The notes under the pieces: model-generated
The model's database searches: none
What the model was told of the DNA's origin: nothing
What the model saw: the letters and a program-made list of their open reading frames with translations, nothing else
Program-made: the position numbers and the translations under genes
Shown here: positions 34,036 to 42,883 of the stretch, piece by piece
How the letters are laid out: each line of letters begins with the position of its first letter
Numbering within the stretch: position 1 is the stretch's first letter
Origin: Rhizobiaceae bacterium
GTDB lineage: Bacteria > Pseudomonadota > Alphaproteobacteria > Rhizobiales > Rhizobiaceae
Direction: 5' to 3'
DNA: 64,000 nt
NCBI GenBank assembly: GCA_029212415.1
Contig: JARGOF010000001.1
Coordinates: 186,001 to 250,000 of the forward strand

Positions 34036-35448
34036 ATGATTGATCTGACCGATGCGATTGTACTGGCCCGTTTGCAATTTGCCTTTACAATTTCCTTTCA
34101 TATCATTTTCCCGGCGACCTCCATCGGGCTTGCCAGTTTTCTGGCCTTTGTTCATTGGCGTTGGCTAAGAACCGGCGAAGAAATTTTCCTGACGCTGTTT
34201 GACTACTGGATCAAACCCTTCGCCGTGGTTTTCGGCATGGGTGTCGTTTCCGGCCTGATGATGAGCTACGAGTTTGGAACCAACTGGAGCGTGTTCAGCG
34301 ACAAGGCGGGCCCGGTCATCGGCCCGCTGATGGGCTATGAGGTCATGACGGCCTTTTTTGTCGAGGCCGGGTTTCTGGGCGTGATGCTCTTCGGCAGGGA
34401 CCGGGTGGGGCCGCGGCTGCATTTTTTCGCGTCATTCATGGTTGCTGCCGGAACGCTGGCCTCGGCCTTCTGGATCCTCAGCGTCAACAGCTGGATGCAG
34501 ACACCCGCCGGTTACAGCATCAATGACGCTGGCCAATTTGTGCCGGAAGACTGGTTTGAAATCGTCTTCAACCCGTCCTTTCCCTATCGGTTGGTGCACA
34601 TGGTTTTCGCCGCCTATCTGACGACGGCGCTGGTTATCGCGGGCACTGGCGCCTTCCATCTGCTGCGCAACAATGAAAATCAACCGGTGCGCAAGATGTT
34701 CTCCATGGCCCTGTGGTTCATTGCCGTGATTGCGCCTTTGCAGATTTTGGCAGGTGATCAGCACGGGCTGAACACCTATGAGCATCAGCCGGCAAAGGTT
34801 GCAGCCCTGGAAGGGCACTTCAAGACGCGTTCTGCTGCGCCGGAATATCTCTTCGGGTGGCCGAATATGGAGACCGGGGAAATCGACTACGCCGTTTCCA
34901 TTCCCTATCTTGGCTCATGGATCCTGACCCATGATTTCCATGCGGAGATTATCGGGCTTGATCAATTTGATCGTCAGGACTGGCCAAATGTACCGATCCT
35001 GTTCTGGTCTTTCAGGATCATGGTCGGGCTCGGTCTGCTGTTCTTCTGCCTTGGCCTCATGGGGCTGGTCCAGCGGTTTCGCGGTCGGTTGTATGACAGT
35101 CGGCTTTTGGCGGTTTGTGCCCTGTTGCTCGGTCCGACCGGCTATGTCGCTCTCCTGTGCGGCTGGATAACGACCGAGGTTGGGCGCCAGCCCTATACGA
35201 TTTACGGTTTGCTGAGAACGGTGGATTCGGCCTCGCCTGTGGCGGCTCCTGCAGTCGCGACATCATTGATCGCCATTGTGCTGGTCTATCTGTTCATCTT
35301 TGGGCTGGGAACCGTCTATGTTCTGCGCCTTCTGGCGCAAATGCCGCCGAACAGTCCGGCGCAGCTATCGCGCGGCTTGCTGGATCAGGGCGGACGCCGT
35401 GCCGTCAAAATCCTCAAGTTGCTTAAATTTGGTCGGGGAGCGCGATAA
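34036..35448 (+). CDS. cydA: Cytochrome bd ubiquinol oxidase subunit I (CIO type)
   Basis: A 470-residue integral membrane quinol oxidase subunit. Haem b595 ligand His lies in SFHIIFPATSIG (about 22), b558 ligand His in YRLVHMVFAAYL (about 188), and the methionine ligand region, GDQHG, and GRQPYTIYGLLRT are conserved. The Q loop is short, as in cyanide-insensitive oxidases. It reduces O2 to water with ubiquinol at high affinity. The stop overlaps cydB by 1 nt (TAATG). The ribosome site before the ATG is weak. Often annotated cioA. Confidence 0.93.
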   Translation: MIDLTDAIVLARLQFAFTISFHIIFPATSIGLASFLAFVHWRWLRTGEEIFLTLFDYWIKPFAVVFGMGVVSGLMMSYEFGTNWSVFSDKAGPVIGPLMGYEVMTAFFVEAGFLGVMLFGRDRVGPRLHFFASFMVAAGTLASAFWILSVNSWMQTPAGYSINDAGQFVPEDWFEIVFNPSFPYRLVHMVFAAYLTTALVIAGTGAFHLLRNNENQPVRKMFSMALWFIAVIAPLQILAGDQHGLNTYEHQPAKVAALEGHFKTRSAAPEYLFGWPNMETGEIDYAVSIPYLGSWILTHDFHAEIIGLDQFDRQDWPNVPILFWSFRIMVGLGLLFFCLGLMGLVQRFRGRLYDSRLLAVCALLLGPTGYVALLCGWITTEVGRQPYTIYGLLRTVDSASPVAAPAVATSLIAIVLVYLFIFGLGTVYVLRLLAQMPPNSPAQLSRGLLDQGGRRAVKILKLLKFGRGAR

Positions 35449-36446
35449 TGGATTTTGCACTGATCTGGGCCTTTATCCTGGCCGTCGCTGTATTTGTCTA
35501 TGTGGCTTTGGACGGATTTGATCTTGGCGTGGGCATCCTGTTTCCTTTGCTGCGCGATGAGGAAGAGCGCGACACGGCGATCAGCGCCATTGCTCCGGTG
35601 TGGGATGGCAACGAAACCTGGCTGGTTCTGGGCGGCGGTGGATTGCTGGCGGCATTTCCATTGGCCTATTCCGTTATTTTTCCGGCGCTTTACGTGCCTT
35701 TGATCGTGATGCTTCTGGCGCTGATTTTTCGCGGCGTCGCCTTCGAGTATCGGGTGCATTCCAGAAAGCGCAAGTGGTTCTGGGACCGGGCCTTTTTTGG
35801 CGGGTCGCTGATGGCCGCATTCTCGCAGGGCATTGCTCTGGGGGCCTGGCTTCAGGGGATCGAGGTCACTGGACGGGCCTATGCCGGCGGATGGTGGGAC
35901 TGGGTGTCACCGTTCAGTGTGGCAACGGGGCTGGCGGTGGTCTGTGGTTACGCCTTGCTGGGCGCTGCATGGATCAATCTGAAGACAGAGGGCCCATTGC
36001 AGAAAAGGGTCGAAACCCTGATCCGGCCACTGGCCGCAGGAACGGTGGGCTTCATTGTTGCCGTCAGTGCATGGACGCCTTTGCTTGACGGGCGTTATTC
36101 CCTGCGCTGGTTTGCCTGGCCAACCATGCTTTATGCGGTGCCCGTGCCGATCCTTGTGGGCCTGACCGTGCTGGCGCTCTGGCGTTCCATCGAGACGGGT
36201 CGTGCCATGCGCGCATTCCTGTGCGCCGAAGCGCTGTTTCTCCTGTGTTACATTGGTCTGGGCATCAGCGTCTGGCCGGATATCGTTCCGACCAATATAT
36301 CGATTCATGAGGCTGCTGCGCCGGACAAGAGCCTTGGCTTCCTGTTGGTCGGGGCCGTTGTCATGGTGCCTGCCATCCTGATCTATACAGCAGCCGCCTA
36401 CTGGATTTTCCGGGGCAAGGTCAGGCATGGTGGCTATCATCACTGA
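35448..36446 (+). CDS. cydB: Cytochrome bd ubiquinol oxidase subunit II
   Basis: A 332-residue partner of CydA with about 8-9 membrane helices. The N-terminal ALIWAFILAVAVFVYVALDG, then FDLGVGILFPLL, and the strongly conserved PVWDGNETWLVLGGGGLLAAFP segment (about 50-70) identify it. It is co-translated with cydA (1-nt overlap) and followed immediately by a 49-codon gene of the accessory subunit type. A cioB-like name would also be used. Confidence 0.93.
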   Translation: MDFALIWAFILAVAVFVYVALDGFDLGVGILFPLLRDEEERDTAISAIAPVWDGNETWLVLGGGGLLAAFPLAYSVIFPALYVPLIVMLLALIFRGVAFEYRVHSRKRKWFWDRAFFGGSLMAAFSQGIALGAWLQGIEVTGRAYAGGWWDWVSPFSVATGLAVVCGYALLGAAWINLKTEGPLQKRVETLIRPLAAGTVGFIVAVSAWTPLLDGRYSLRWFAWPTMLYAVPVPILVGLTVLALWRSIETGRAMRAFLCAEALFLLCYIGLGISVWPDIVPTNISIHEAAAPDKSLGFLLVGAVVMVPAILIYTAAAYWIFRGKVRHGGYHH

Positions 36447-36596
36447 ATGGCAGAGACGATGAAACCATCAAAGGACAGTGCCAAAACCGGCACATTGGGT
36501 CGCCGTCTCCTGTGGTTTGTTGGCTTGTGGGGTGCCGGGGTGCTGACAATCACAATTGTCGGCTACACGTTGAGAATTCTGTTTTTTTCCGCGTAG
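36447..36596 (+). CDS. Small cytochrome bd accessory protein (DUF2474-like)
   Basis: A 49-residue protein, too short for many gene finders. Its ATG directly abuts the cydB stop codon (TGA-ATG). A polar N-terminus (AETMKPSKDSAKTGTLGRR) precedes one membrane helix (about 21-46, LLWFVGLWGAGVLTITIVGY). Position, size and single-helix topology match the DUF2474/CydX-like third subunit that stabilises bd-type oxidases. An internal ATG at 36459 is an alternative start. Confidence 0.75.
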   Translation: MAETMKPSKDSAKTGTLGRRLLWFVGLWGAGVLTITIVGYTLRILFFSA

Positions 36597-36781
36597 ATCA
36601 AGCGTTGGCGAAGGTATCGGAAGGATGCGTGGTGGGAAAATCGACCTTTGTCGCCAATGAAGCAAAGCGCAAGACGGGGTAGAGAACAAATGCATTCAAG
36701 CGCCGGGCTGGCATCCTGCATTGCAGTCGAAAGATTAATACAGTACCTATGAATGAATCATTCTGGATGGGGACTATAGTA

Positions 36782-37360
36782 ATGAAATTACCGAATCTAA
36801 CCGTTTTTTCGATGGCTTTTCTGGTTATCTTCGCAAGTCTTGAAACGGTGCAATCCTTTGCTGCACAACCGGTTCAATATGCTCAGGCGAATACCAAAAA
36901 GGCAGCCAAGGGGAGCCAGCCGGCTGCAGAGGCCAAAAAGCCTGATGGCAGCAACTGGGTTGTGACCTGCACCGGAACCGGTTCTTCCGATGCCATGCGG
37001 TGCGAACTGATTCAACAGATATTCCTGAAGGATTCCAATCAGCGCCTGCTTCGATTCGCGCTGATACCTCAGCCGAAGGCCGGCAAGGATGTTCTCAGCC
37101 TTGCTTTGCCGCACGGCCTCAACCTGCGCCAGGGTGTGCGTATGCAAATCGACGATTCTGCACCTATCACCGTTCCTTATGCCCAGAGTGACAATCAGGG
37201 TGTCTACGCTGTCTCCCTGATGGAAGACAACCTGCTGGCAGCCTTGAAAAGAGGCAATTCGCTGAAGGTGATGTTTGATACGGTGGAAGGCAAGACAGTG
37301 ACGGTGACGATTTCGCTGATAGGGTTTTCAGCCGCTCACGCAAAATATTCTGCGGGTTAA
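36782..37360 (+). CDS. Invasion-associated locus B (IalB) family protein
   Basis: A 192-residue exported protein with a signal peptide (MKLPNLTVFSMAFLVIFASL, cleavage near FAAQ, about residue 27). A Lys/Ala linker is followed by the IalB domain (NWVVTCTGTGSSDAMRCELI; RLLRFALIPQPK; LALPHGLNLRQGVRMQID; TVTVTISLIGF). The two cysteines in VVTC and RCEL probably form a disulfide. The family is widespread in Hyphomicrobiales; in Bartonella it is linked to erythrocyte invasion, but in free-living bacteria its role is unknown. ATG 36782 follows GGGGA; upstream ATGs at 36749 and 36767 give a non-signal N-terminus. Confidence 0.82.
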   Translation: MKLPNLTVFSMAFLVIFASLETVQSFAAQPVQYAQANTKKAAKGSQPAAEAKKPDGSNWVVTCTGTGSSDAMRCELIQQIFLKDSNQRLLRFALIPQPKAGKDVLSLALPHGLNLRQGVRMQIDDSAPITVPYAQSDNQGVYAVSLMEDNLLAALKRGNSLKVMFDTVEGKTVTVTISLIGFSAAHAKYSAG

Positions 37361-37367
37361 AACGGCC

Positions 37368-37395
37368 CACGGCCCAATGCAGGTATTGGGCCGTG
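37368..37395 (+). terminator. Strong hairpin after IalB gene
   Basis: CACGGCCCAAT (37368-37378) and ATTGGGCCGTG (37385-37395) form a perfect 11-bp stem with a 6-nt loop 7 nt after the IalB stop. No T-run follows. It is the best transcript-end candidate for this gene. An 83-codon frame (37377-37628) beginning within the hairpin is not called as a gene. Confidence 0.55.
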
Positions 37396-37592
37396 AACTG
37401 CTCTTGGGGGACATGCTGATGCCGCTTGCAGAGCGAAAGCTCACGCGGCATGAGTGGTTAAAAGAGGTGCGTTTTGGCAGGCGCCGCAAAGGCGCACACG
37501 ACGGTGCCTTTTTGGATAAGGGCGTTCAGACCTTGTTACGTGGTTACGGACTGGTCCTTTTGACGCAAGCGATGGGGTTGGAAAGCGGCAAA

Positions 37593-37629
37593 ATTATCAT
37601 ATATTGTAATAATAATATATATTGGTAAT
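37593..37629. promoter_or_regulatory. AT-rich imperfect dyad, candidate SqrR/BigR operator
   Basis: ATTATCATATAT (37593-37604) faces an inverted ATATATTGGTAAT (37617-37629) across an A/T centre, 32 nt before the persulfide dioxygenase start. BigR/SqrR repressors bind AT-rich dyads before such genes, and a SqrR-like gene is in this window. It may also hold the -10 region. Confidence 0.45.
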
Positions 37630-37660
37630 CTGAATTTCGATCTTCACGGAGGATTGTTGC

Positions 37661-38551
37661 ATGTCGCTACCCTTTACCCCGAATCTGGCGCTTCAGCCGG
37701 AGGTCATCGCGTTTCTGGATGACGATTCCAACACGATTTCCTACATTGTGCATGACCCACAATCCAAATCCTGTGCCGTCATAGATGCAGTGATGGAGAT
37801 TGATTATGCCGCCGGTCGTCTGGCCTTTGATGGTGCCGATGCCATCATTGCACGGATCAACAAGGAAGGCTGGTCGCTTGAATGGTTGATCGAAACCCAT
37901 ATCCATGCCGATCATCTGTCGGCAGCGCCCTATATTCAAAACAAGCTGGGCGGCAAGATTGGTATCGGTGACCGGGTCACGATCGTTCAGGATACATTCG
38001 GAAAGATTTTCAATGAGGGAACTGAGTTCCAGCGGGATGGGTCGCAGTTCGATCGTCTATTTGCTGATGGTGACAGCTATCAAATTGGCAATATGACGGC
38101 CCACGTCATGCATACGCCTGGTCATACACCGGCCTGCATGACGCATGTCATCGGCAATGCGGCCTTTGTCGGAGATACGCTGTTCATGCCTGATGGCGGC
38201 TCCGCACGCGCCGATTTCCCCGGCGGGGATGCGCGAGTGCTTTACCGGTCCGTGCGCCGGGTATTGGAAATGCCCGGAGAAATGCGGCTCTTCATGTGCC
38301 ATGACTACGGTCCCAACGGTCGCGATATTTCCTGGGAAACATCAGTGGCCGATGAGCGGGCGCACAATATTCATGTTCATGATGGCATTGACGAAGACAG
38401 TTTTGTCGCCATGCGGGAAGCGCGGGACCATACGCTGGATATGCCCAGGCTGATCATTCCGTCGCTGCAGGTCAACATGCGGGCCGGAAGATTGCCGCCT
38501 GCGGATGATCAGGGTGATGTCTTCTTGAAAGTGCCCATCAATAAACTCTGA
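37661..38551 (+). CDS. Metallo-beta-lactamase-fold persulfide dioxygenase (ETHE1/Blh type)
   Basis: A 296-residue enzyme that probably oxidises glutathione persulfide to sulfite with O2 and Fe(II). The iron-site motif T-H-I-H-A-D-H (about 78-84), HTPGHTPACMTH (about 150-161), GDTLFMPDGGSARADFPGGD and the final metal His in FMCHDYGPN match Blh/ETHE1 proteins. The C-terminal region (about 240-296) is the usual family extension. A GGAGGA lies before the ATG. The AT-rich dyad upstream suggests control by a persulfide sensor such as the ArsR-type protein at 43854-44216. Confidence 0.88.
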   Translation: MSLPFTPNLALQPEVIAFLDDDSNTISYIVHDPQSKSCAVIDAVMEIDYAAGRLAFDGADAIIARINKEGWSLEWLIETHIHADHLSAAPYIQNKLGGKIGIGDRVTIVQDTFGKIFNEGTEFQRDGSQFDRLFADGDSYQIGNMTAHVMHTPGHTPACMTHVIGNAAFVGDTLFMPDGGSARADFPGGDARVLYRSVRRVLEMPGEMRLFMCHDYGPNGRDISWETSVADERAHNIHVHDGIDEDSFVAMREARDHTLDMPRLIIPSLQVNMRAGRLPPADDQGDVFLKVPINKL

Positions 38552-38579
38552 TCCGGCACGGGGCTGTCGAAGGGTTTGA

Positions 38580-39881
38580 TCAGAACCTGTCACGCAGGGA
38601 GAAATACAGCATGGCAAGGGCCAGCAAAGGTGCCTGAAATGCTGCGCCGCCCGGAAAGCGCGGTGAGGGGATCGAGGCCATCAGGTCAAAGCGCGAGGCG
38701 GTTCCGGCGATCGCCTCGGATGCAAGCTTGCCGCATAATGTTGCCATGCCGATACCGTGACCGGAGTAGCCCGAGGCGGACAGGATGTTGGGCGCTAGCC
38801 GAGCAAGATGCGGCATTCGGTTCATGGTAATGCCCAGCGTTCCTCCCCATCCGTATTCAATATCGACATCGCTCAGTTGCGGGTAGATCTGAAGCATGTG
38901 CTTTCGGACAAAGGAATTGATGTCGTCGGGAAAGCGGTAGCCATAATTTTCGCCGCCGCCGAAGAGAAGACGATTGTCCTTTGACAGCCTGAAGTAATTG
39001 ACCACGAATTTTGAATCGGCAATGGCAGCGCGGTTTCTGATCAGGCTTTGCGCGCGTTCCTGGGGCATCGGGCTGGTTGCGATGACAAAATTGTTGATCG
39101 GCATGACGCGCCGGGCAACGGCCTGATCGAACTGGCCGAGATAACCATTGCAGGCCAGCAGGACAAAGCGCGCATTGACGCAGCTGCGCTGCGTGCTGAC
39201 GCGAACAATATTTCCAGCCTCAAGGCCGGTCACTTTGGTGTTTTCAAAGATCCGCACGCCTGCCTTGAGGGCTGCACGGCCCAGTCCTAGTGCCAAATCG
39301 AGAGGGTGGAGATGACCGGCTCCCATATCCAGCGTGCCACCAAAATAGGCGTCTGTTTCCATCAACGAGCGGACTTCCGGCTGGTCGAGGAAACGGATCT
39401 TGTCATAGCCGTAGTCCTTTTGAAGCTTGGCCGCATAGGTCTTGCTGCCTTCGACAAAGCGCCGTCGGTGATCGACATGCATGATACCGGCCTGATAGTC
39501 GCATTCGATTGCGTGGCGTTTGATCAGACCGTGCACCAGATGTTTGGATTCCTCAGCCAGGTCCCACAGGCTGTGCGCTTTCGCCTGGCCGAGCATGCTC
39601 TCAAGCTGTTCCTGATCCAGTCTCTGGCCAGAGCCAAGTTGTCCGCCATTGCGTCCCGATGCGCCCCAGCCGATCCGGTGCGCATCCAGCAATAGGACAT
39701 TCATGCCTGAATCGGCCAGATGGAGGGCCGCGGAAAGGCCTGTATAGCCAGCGCCAATGATACAGACGTCACAGTCCGTATCCTCCTCCAGCGAGGGTTG
39801 CACCTCCAGCATTTGGGTGGTTGCCTGATAGTAGCTGGCCGGGTAGGTGCCCTGTGTGTCGTTGGCGGTGAGCAGGTCCAA
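38580..39881 (-). CDS. FAD-dependent amine oxidoreductase (PuuB-like, gamma-glutamylputrescine oxidase type)
   Basis: A 433-residue DAO-family flavoprotein. The N-terminus is YPASYYQATT, followed by the FAD motif CDVCIIGAGYTGLSAALHLA (about 38-57), SGRNGGQLGSGQ, and the C-terminal GYSGHGIGMATLCGKL, all PuuB-like. The enzyme would oxidise an amine such as gamma-glutamylputrescine with O2, giving an aldehyde and H2O2. I use the TTG at 39881 because GAGG lies 6 nt before it and related proteins start with a similar LLTANDTQG sequence; another TTG at 39893 is in frame. No other puu gene is nearby. Confidence 0.82.
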   Translation of the reverse strand: MDLLTANDTQGTYPASYYQATTQMLEVQPSLEEDTDCDVCIIGAGYTGLSAALHLADSGMNVLLLDAHRIGWGASGRNGGQLGSGQRLDQEQLESMLGQAKAHSLWDLAEESKHLVHGLIKRHAIECDYQAGIMHVDHRRRFVEGSKTYAAKLQKDYGYDKIRFLDQPEVRSLMETDAYFGGTLDMGAGHLHPLDLALGLGRAALKAGVRIFENTKVTGLEAGNIVRVSTQRSCVNARFVLLACNGYLGQFDQAVARRVMPINNFVIATSPMPQERAQSLIRNRAAIADSKFVVNYFRLSKDNRLLFGGGENYGYRFPDDINSFVRKHMLQIYPQLSDVDIEYGWGGTLGITMNRMPHLARLAPNILSASGYSGHGIGMATLCGKLASEAIAGTASRFDLMASIPSPRFPGGAAFQAPLLALAMLYFSLRDRF

Positions 39882-40097
39882 GGTAAACCTCAAAATGGGA
39901 GCATGTTGATGACAAGGATTGAGCCCTTATCGCATTTGCCGGGGCATTGGTAAAATGGTTCTGCAACGCACTTCCAGGTTCCAGTCACGTCTTTGGTCCG
40001 GTCCCTGTATTGCAGCCGACTTGACCGGCCTGCGTTCGAAGAAGAATTTTGCCGTTAGCTTCGTTATGTGGGGGCTTTACAATCATTCAGCAATTGG

Positions 40098-40117
40098 AAC
40101 ATACTACTGAGTATGTT
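40098..40117. promoter_or_regulatory. Perfect inverted repeat upstream of SDR operon
   Basis: AACATACT (40098-40105) and AGTATGTT (40110-40117) are exact reverse complements around ACTG, about 50 nt before the SDR start. Form and place fit an operator of a TetR- or GntR-type acyl-CoA regulator. No regulator gene adjoins it. Confidence 0.55.
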
Positions 40118-40166
40118 GCAGGAGGAAATCTTGTTCGCCCCATGCGAATGAGATGAGGAGGATCAA

Positions 40167-40991
40167 ATGGGATATCTGGACAATCTGTTTTCGGTTGAAG
40201 GCAAGGTCGCGCTGGTCACCGGTGGCGCAACCGGCATTGGCCGGATGGTTGCGACGGGCCTGGTCATGGGCGGTGCAACGGTGCTTCTGGCGTCACGCAA
40301 GGGTGAAGCCTGTGAAAGCGTTGCCGAAGAACTCAACGCACTGGGCGCGACAGGCCAGGCCATTGGCTTTGCCGGCGATGTTGGCAGCGACGAGGGCGTG
40401 AAGGCGCTGGTTGCAGCGGTCAATGCCCGTACCGACAAGCTGCATATTCTGGTCAACAATGCCGGCATAACCTGGGGTGAGCCGCTGGAAACCTTCCCGC
40501 ATGCCGCCTGGCAGAAAGTCATGAATGTGAATGTCGGCGGGTTGTTTACCCTGACCAGAGACCTTCTGCCGCTGATGGACGCTGCCTCCAGTGATGGCGA
40601 TCCGGGACGCATTATCAATCTTGGTTCGGTGATGGGCACTGTACCGGTTGCGGAAGGGGCCTATTCCTATTCGGCATCAAAGGCTGCCGTGCATCACCTG
40701 ACCCGTATTCTGGCCAATGAATTTGCCAAACGGCGCATTACGGTCAATGCCTTTGCTCCCGGACCGTTCCAGAGCAAGATGACGGCATTTGCCACGGGAT
40801 CAGAGGAAAAGGCGTTGAAGGTCGGGCAGGGCGTTCCGCTCGGGCGCATCGGTTCTCCCGATGATGTGGCCGCCGCAACGCTTTATCTTTGCGGTCGGGG
40901 TGGATCCTATATCACCGGCGCCATTCTGCCGCTTGATGGCGGCCTGTCGGCGCACAGTTCCGTTGGCCTTTTTGCATCCAGTCTGGAATAG
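40167..40991 (+). CDS. Short-chain dehydrogenase/reductase (RhlG/FabG-like)
   Basis: A 274-residue NADP-type SDR. The N-terminus DNLFSVEGKVALVTGGATGIG has the cofactor motif TGGATGIG and an ASRK that suggests NADPH preference. NNAG (VNNAGITWGEP), the catalytic Ser in INLGSVMG and the YSYSASKAA motif are present. It resembles beta-ketoacyl reductases of the RhlG type. GGAGGATCAA precedes the ATG. With the phosphotransferase and SDR that follow, it forms an operon of fatty/acyl-CoA character. Confidence 0.85.
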   Translation: MGYLDNLFSVEGKVALVTGGATGIGRMVATGLVMGGATVLLASRKGEACESVAEELNALGATGQAIGFAGDVGSDEGVKALVAAVNARTDKLHILVNNAGITWGEPLETFPHAAWQKVMNVNVGGLFTLTRDLLPLMDAASSDGDPGRIINLGSVMGTVPVAEGAYSYSASKAAVHHLTRILANEFAKRRITVNAFAPGPFQSKMTAFATGSEEKALKVGQGVPLGRIGSPDDVAAATLYLCGRGGSYITGAILPLDGGLSAHSSVGLFASSLE

Positions 40992-41055
40992 TCGGCTGCA
41001 ACCTGCAAAGGCGCAGGTGTGATGCGTGTGATCCGCACTGGGAGGAACGACTGAA

Positions 41056-42087
41056 ATGGCAGATGCTGGTGATCTTGATATCGGTCCATTGGGGGCGGAG
41101 CTGGAAGCTGCCATTGATGGTTTTTCCGATTTGCAGCAGGTCTCGAAGTTCAACACGGGCCAATCGAACCCAACCTATCTTCTGACGGCAAAGAGCGGTC
41201 AATACGTGTTGCGGGCAAAGCCGCCTGGAGAATTGCTGAAATCGGCCCATCAGGTGGACCGCGAGTTTCGGGTCATGCAGGCGCTGGCTGGCAGCGACGT
41301 GCCGGTTCCGGCGATGCTGTATCTGTCGGGCGAAGATACCTGCCTTGGGCGGATGTATTTTGTCATGGAATATCTGCAGGGGCGCATTTTCTGGAAACCG
41401 GAACTGCCCGAATGTGAACTGGCTGAAAGAGCGCCCGTCTATGACGCCATGAATGCCACGCTGGCAGCGCTTCATGATGTGGATCCGGATGCCGTAGGCC
41501 TTGCCGATTTCGGTCGGCCCGGAAACTATTTTGAAAGACAACTCAGCCGCTGGACGAAACAGTATAAAGCCAGTGAAATTGATCCGATCAGTGATATGGA
41601 TGCCTTGATCAGCTGGCTTGAAAAAACATTGCCGGCCGATGATGGTCAGGTGTCTCTGGTACACGGGGATTATCGTATCGACAACATGATCTTCGCGCCA
41701 CAACAGCCCACCATCCTGGCTGTGCTCGACTGGGAGCTATCAACGCTTGGTCACCCATTGGCGGATCTGGCCTATCAATGCATGCAATGGCGTCTGCCGC
41801 ATGACAGCGGCTTTCGCGGGCTGGGCGGTCTGGACCGCGCGGCGATCGGCCTGCCATCGGAAGAAGACTATGTCGCGGCCTATTGCCGACGCAGGAAGAT
41901 CGACTCGATCGAGCATTGGCCCTTCTATTTGGCCTTTTCTTTCTTCCGACTGGCGGCAATTTTGCAAGGCGTGGTCAAGCGAGCCGCGGACGGCAATGCG
42001 TCCAATCCGCAGCGCGCCAGGGAAATGAGCAGCGCCGTCCCTATCATGGCGGCCATGGCGATGGAAATTACCAGAGGGAGAAGCTGA
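41056..42087 (+). CDS. Aminoglycoside phosphotransferase-fold protein (acyl-CoA metabolism associated)
   Basis: A 343-residue kinase-fold protein. The catalytic loop is SLVHGDYRIDNMIF (His-Gly-Asp, about 198-211) and the metal motif is VLDWELSTLGHPLADLAY (about 220-237). The N-terminal lobe has FNTGQSNPTYLLTAKSG and YVLRAKPPG with the ATP-contacting Lys. This subtype (ACAD10/11 N-terminal-domain-like) phosphorylates hydroxyacyl-CoAs in eukaryotic homologues. Here it lies between two SDR genes and 1 nt before the second, supporting that role in hydroxy-fatty acid breakdown. It is not a drug-resistance gene by context. Confidence 0.85.
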   Translation: MADAGDLDIGPLGAELEAAIDGFSDLQQVSKFNTGQSNPTYLLTAKSGQYVLRAKPPGELLKSAHQVDREFRVMQALAGSDVPVPAMLYLSGEDTCLGRMYFVMEYLQGRIFWKPELPECELAERAPVYDAMNATLAALHDVDPDAVGLADFGRPGNYFERQLSRWTKQYKASEIDPISDMDALISWLEKTLPADDGQVSLVHGDYRIDNMIFAPQQPTILAVLDWELSTLGHPLADLAYQCMQWRLPHDSGFRGLGGLDRAAIGLPSEEDYVAAYCRRRKIDSIEHWPFYLAFSFFRLAAILQGVVKRAADGNASNPQRAREMSSAVPIMAAMAMEITRGRS

Positions 42088-42088
42088 A

Positions 42089-42883
42089 TTGGCAGGTCTG
42101 TTTGAGGGAATGAGTGTACTGATCACTGGCGCAGCTGGCGGCTTTGGCAGTGCGGCATCGCGTCGATATGCGCGCGAAGGCGCCCGGCTTGTGCTGTCCG
42201 ATTACAGCGAAGAGCGGCTTGAAGCGATTGCCGAAGACATCCGCAAGGAATACGGCAGCGACGTGGCTACGCTGGCGGGCGATATTGCCGATGAGGACCT
42301 GTCCGCAGGCCTGGTTGCCCTGACGATTGAACGATTTGGCCGGCTCGATATTGCGATCAACAATGCCGGCATTGCCCAGGAGGCGTTCGAGCGTTTGCCC
42401 AAAACCGCGTCGGATGAGGCGCGCCGCATATTTGATGTGGATTTGCTCGGCATGTTCTTTGCCCTCAAATACCAATTGCCGGCCATGGAAAAACAGTATC
42501 GTGAAACGCAAACTGGCGGAGCAATCGTCAATGTTGCTTCGGTTGCCGGCGTGACAGGGGCGTCAGGCCTTGCCGTCTATGCTGCAGCCAAACATGGCGT
42601 CGTCGGACTGACGCGCTCGGTCGCACAGGAATATGCCCGGCTGGGCGTGCGGGTCAATGCGGTCTGCCCGTCCTTCGCACGCACACCAATGGCAACCGAA
42701 TTGCTGGATGTCGAGGTGCACGGCAAGGTGGTCACCGAACGCGATCTCGTCCGAGGCATTCCGATGGCCCGGCTTGCCGAAGTCGAAGAGGTCATCGAAG
42801 TCTTCGTCTTCGCCTCATCACCGCACAACAGCTTCATGACCGGGCAGACGTTGCATGTGGATGGCGGGCTGACGGCCTATTAA
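42089..42883 (+). CDS. Short-chain dehydrogenase/reductase
   Basis: A 264-residue SDR: cofactor motif LITGAAGGFGSAASRRYA, NNAG (INNAGIAQEAF), Ser in VNVASVAGVTGASG and YAAAKHG as the catalytic tyrosine motif. I use the TTG at 42089 with GGGAGAAG upstream, because the frame is closed above it and it lies one base after the phosphotransferase stop. An internal ATG (42110) would cut the N-terminus to MSVLITG. Its end overlaps the end of the convergent nucleoside hydrolase gene by 4 nt. Confidence 0.85.
   Translation: MAGLFEGMSVLITGAAGGFGSAASRRYAREGARLVLSDYSEERLEAIAEDIRKEYGSDVATLAGDIADEDLSAGLVALTIERFGRLDIAINNAGIAQEAFERLPKTASDEARRIFDVDLLGMFFALKYQLPAMEKQYRETQTGGAIVNVASVAGVTGASGLAVYAAAKHGVVGLTRSVAQEYARLGVRVNAVCPSFARTPMATELLDVEVHGKVVTERDLVRGIPMARLAEVEEVIEVFVFASSPHNSFMTGQTLHVDGGLTAY

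Noticed and set aside
37377-37628. 83-codon plus-strand frame
   Set aside because: It starts inside a terminator-like hairpin and ends in an AT-rich regulatory region; no motif.
41056-42087. Antibiotic (aminoglycoside) resistance kinase
   Set aside because: The fold is shared, but sequence and SDR neighbours point to acyl-CoA metabolism.
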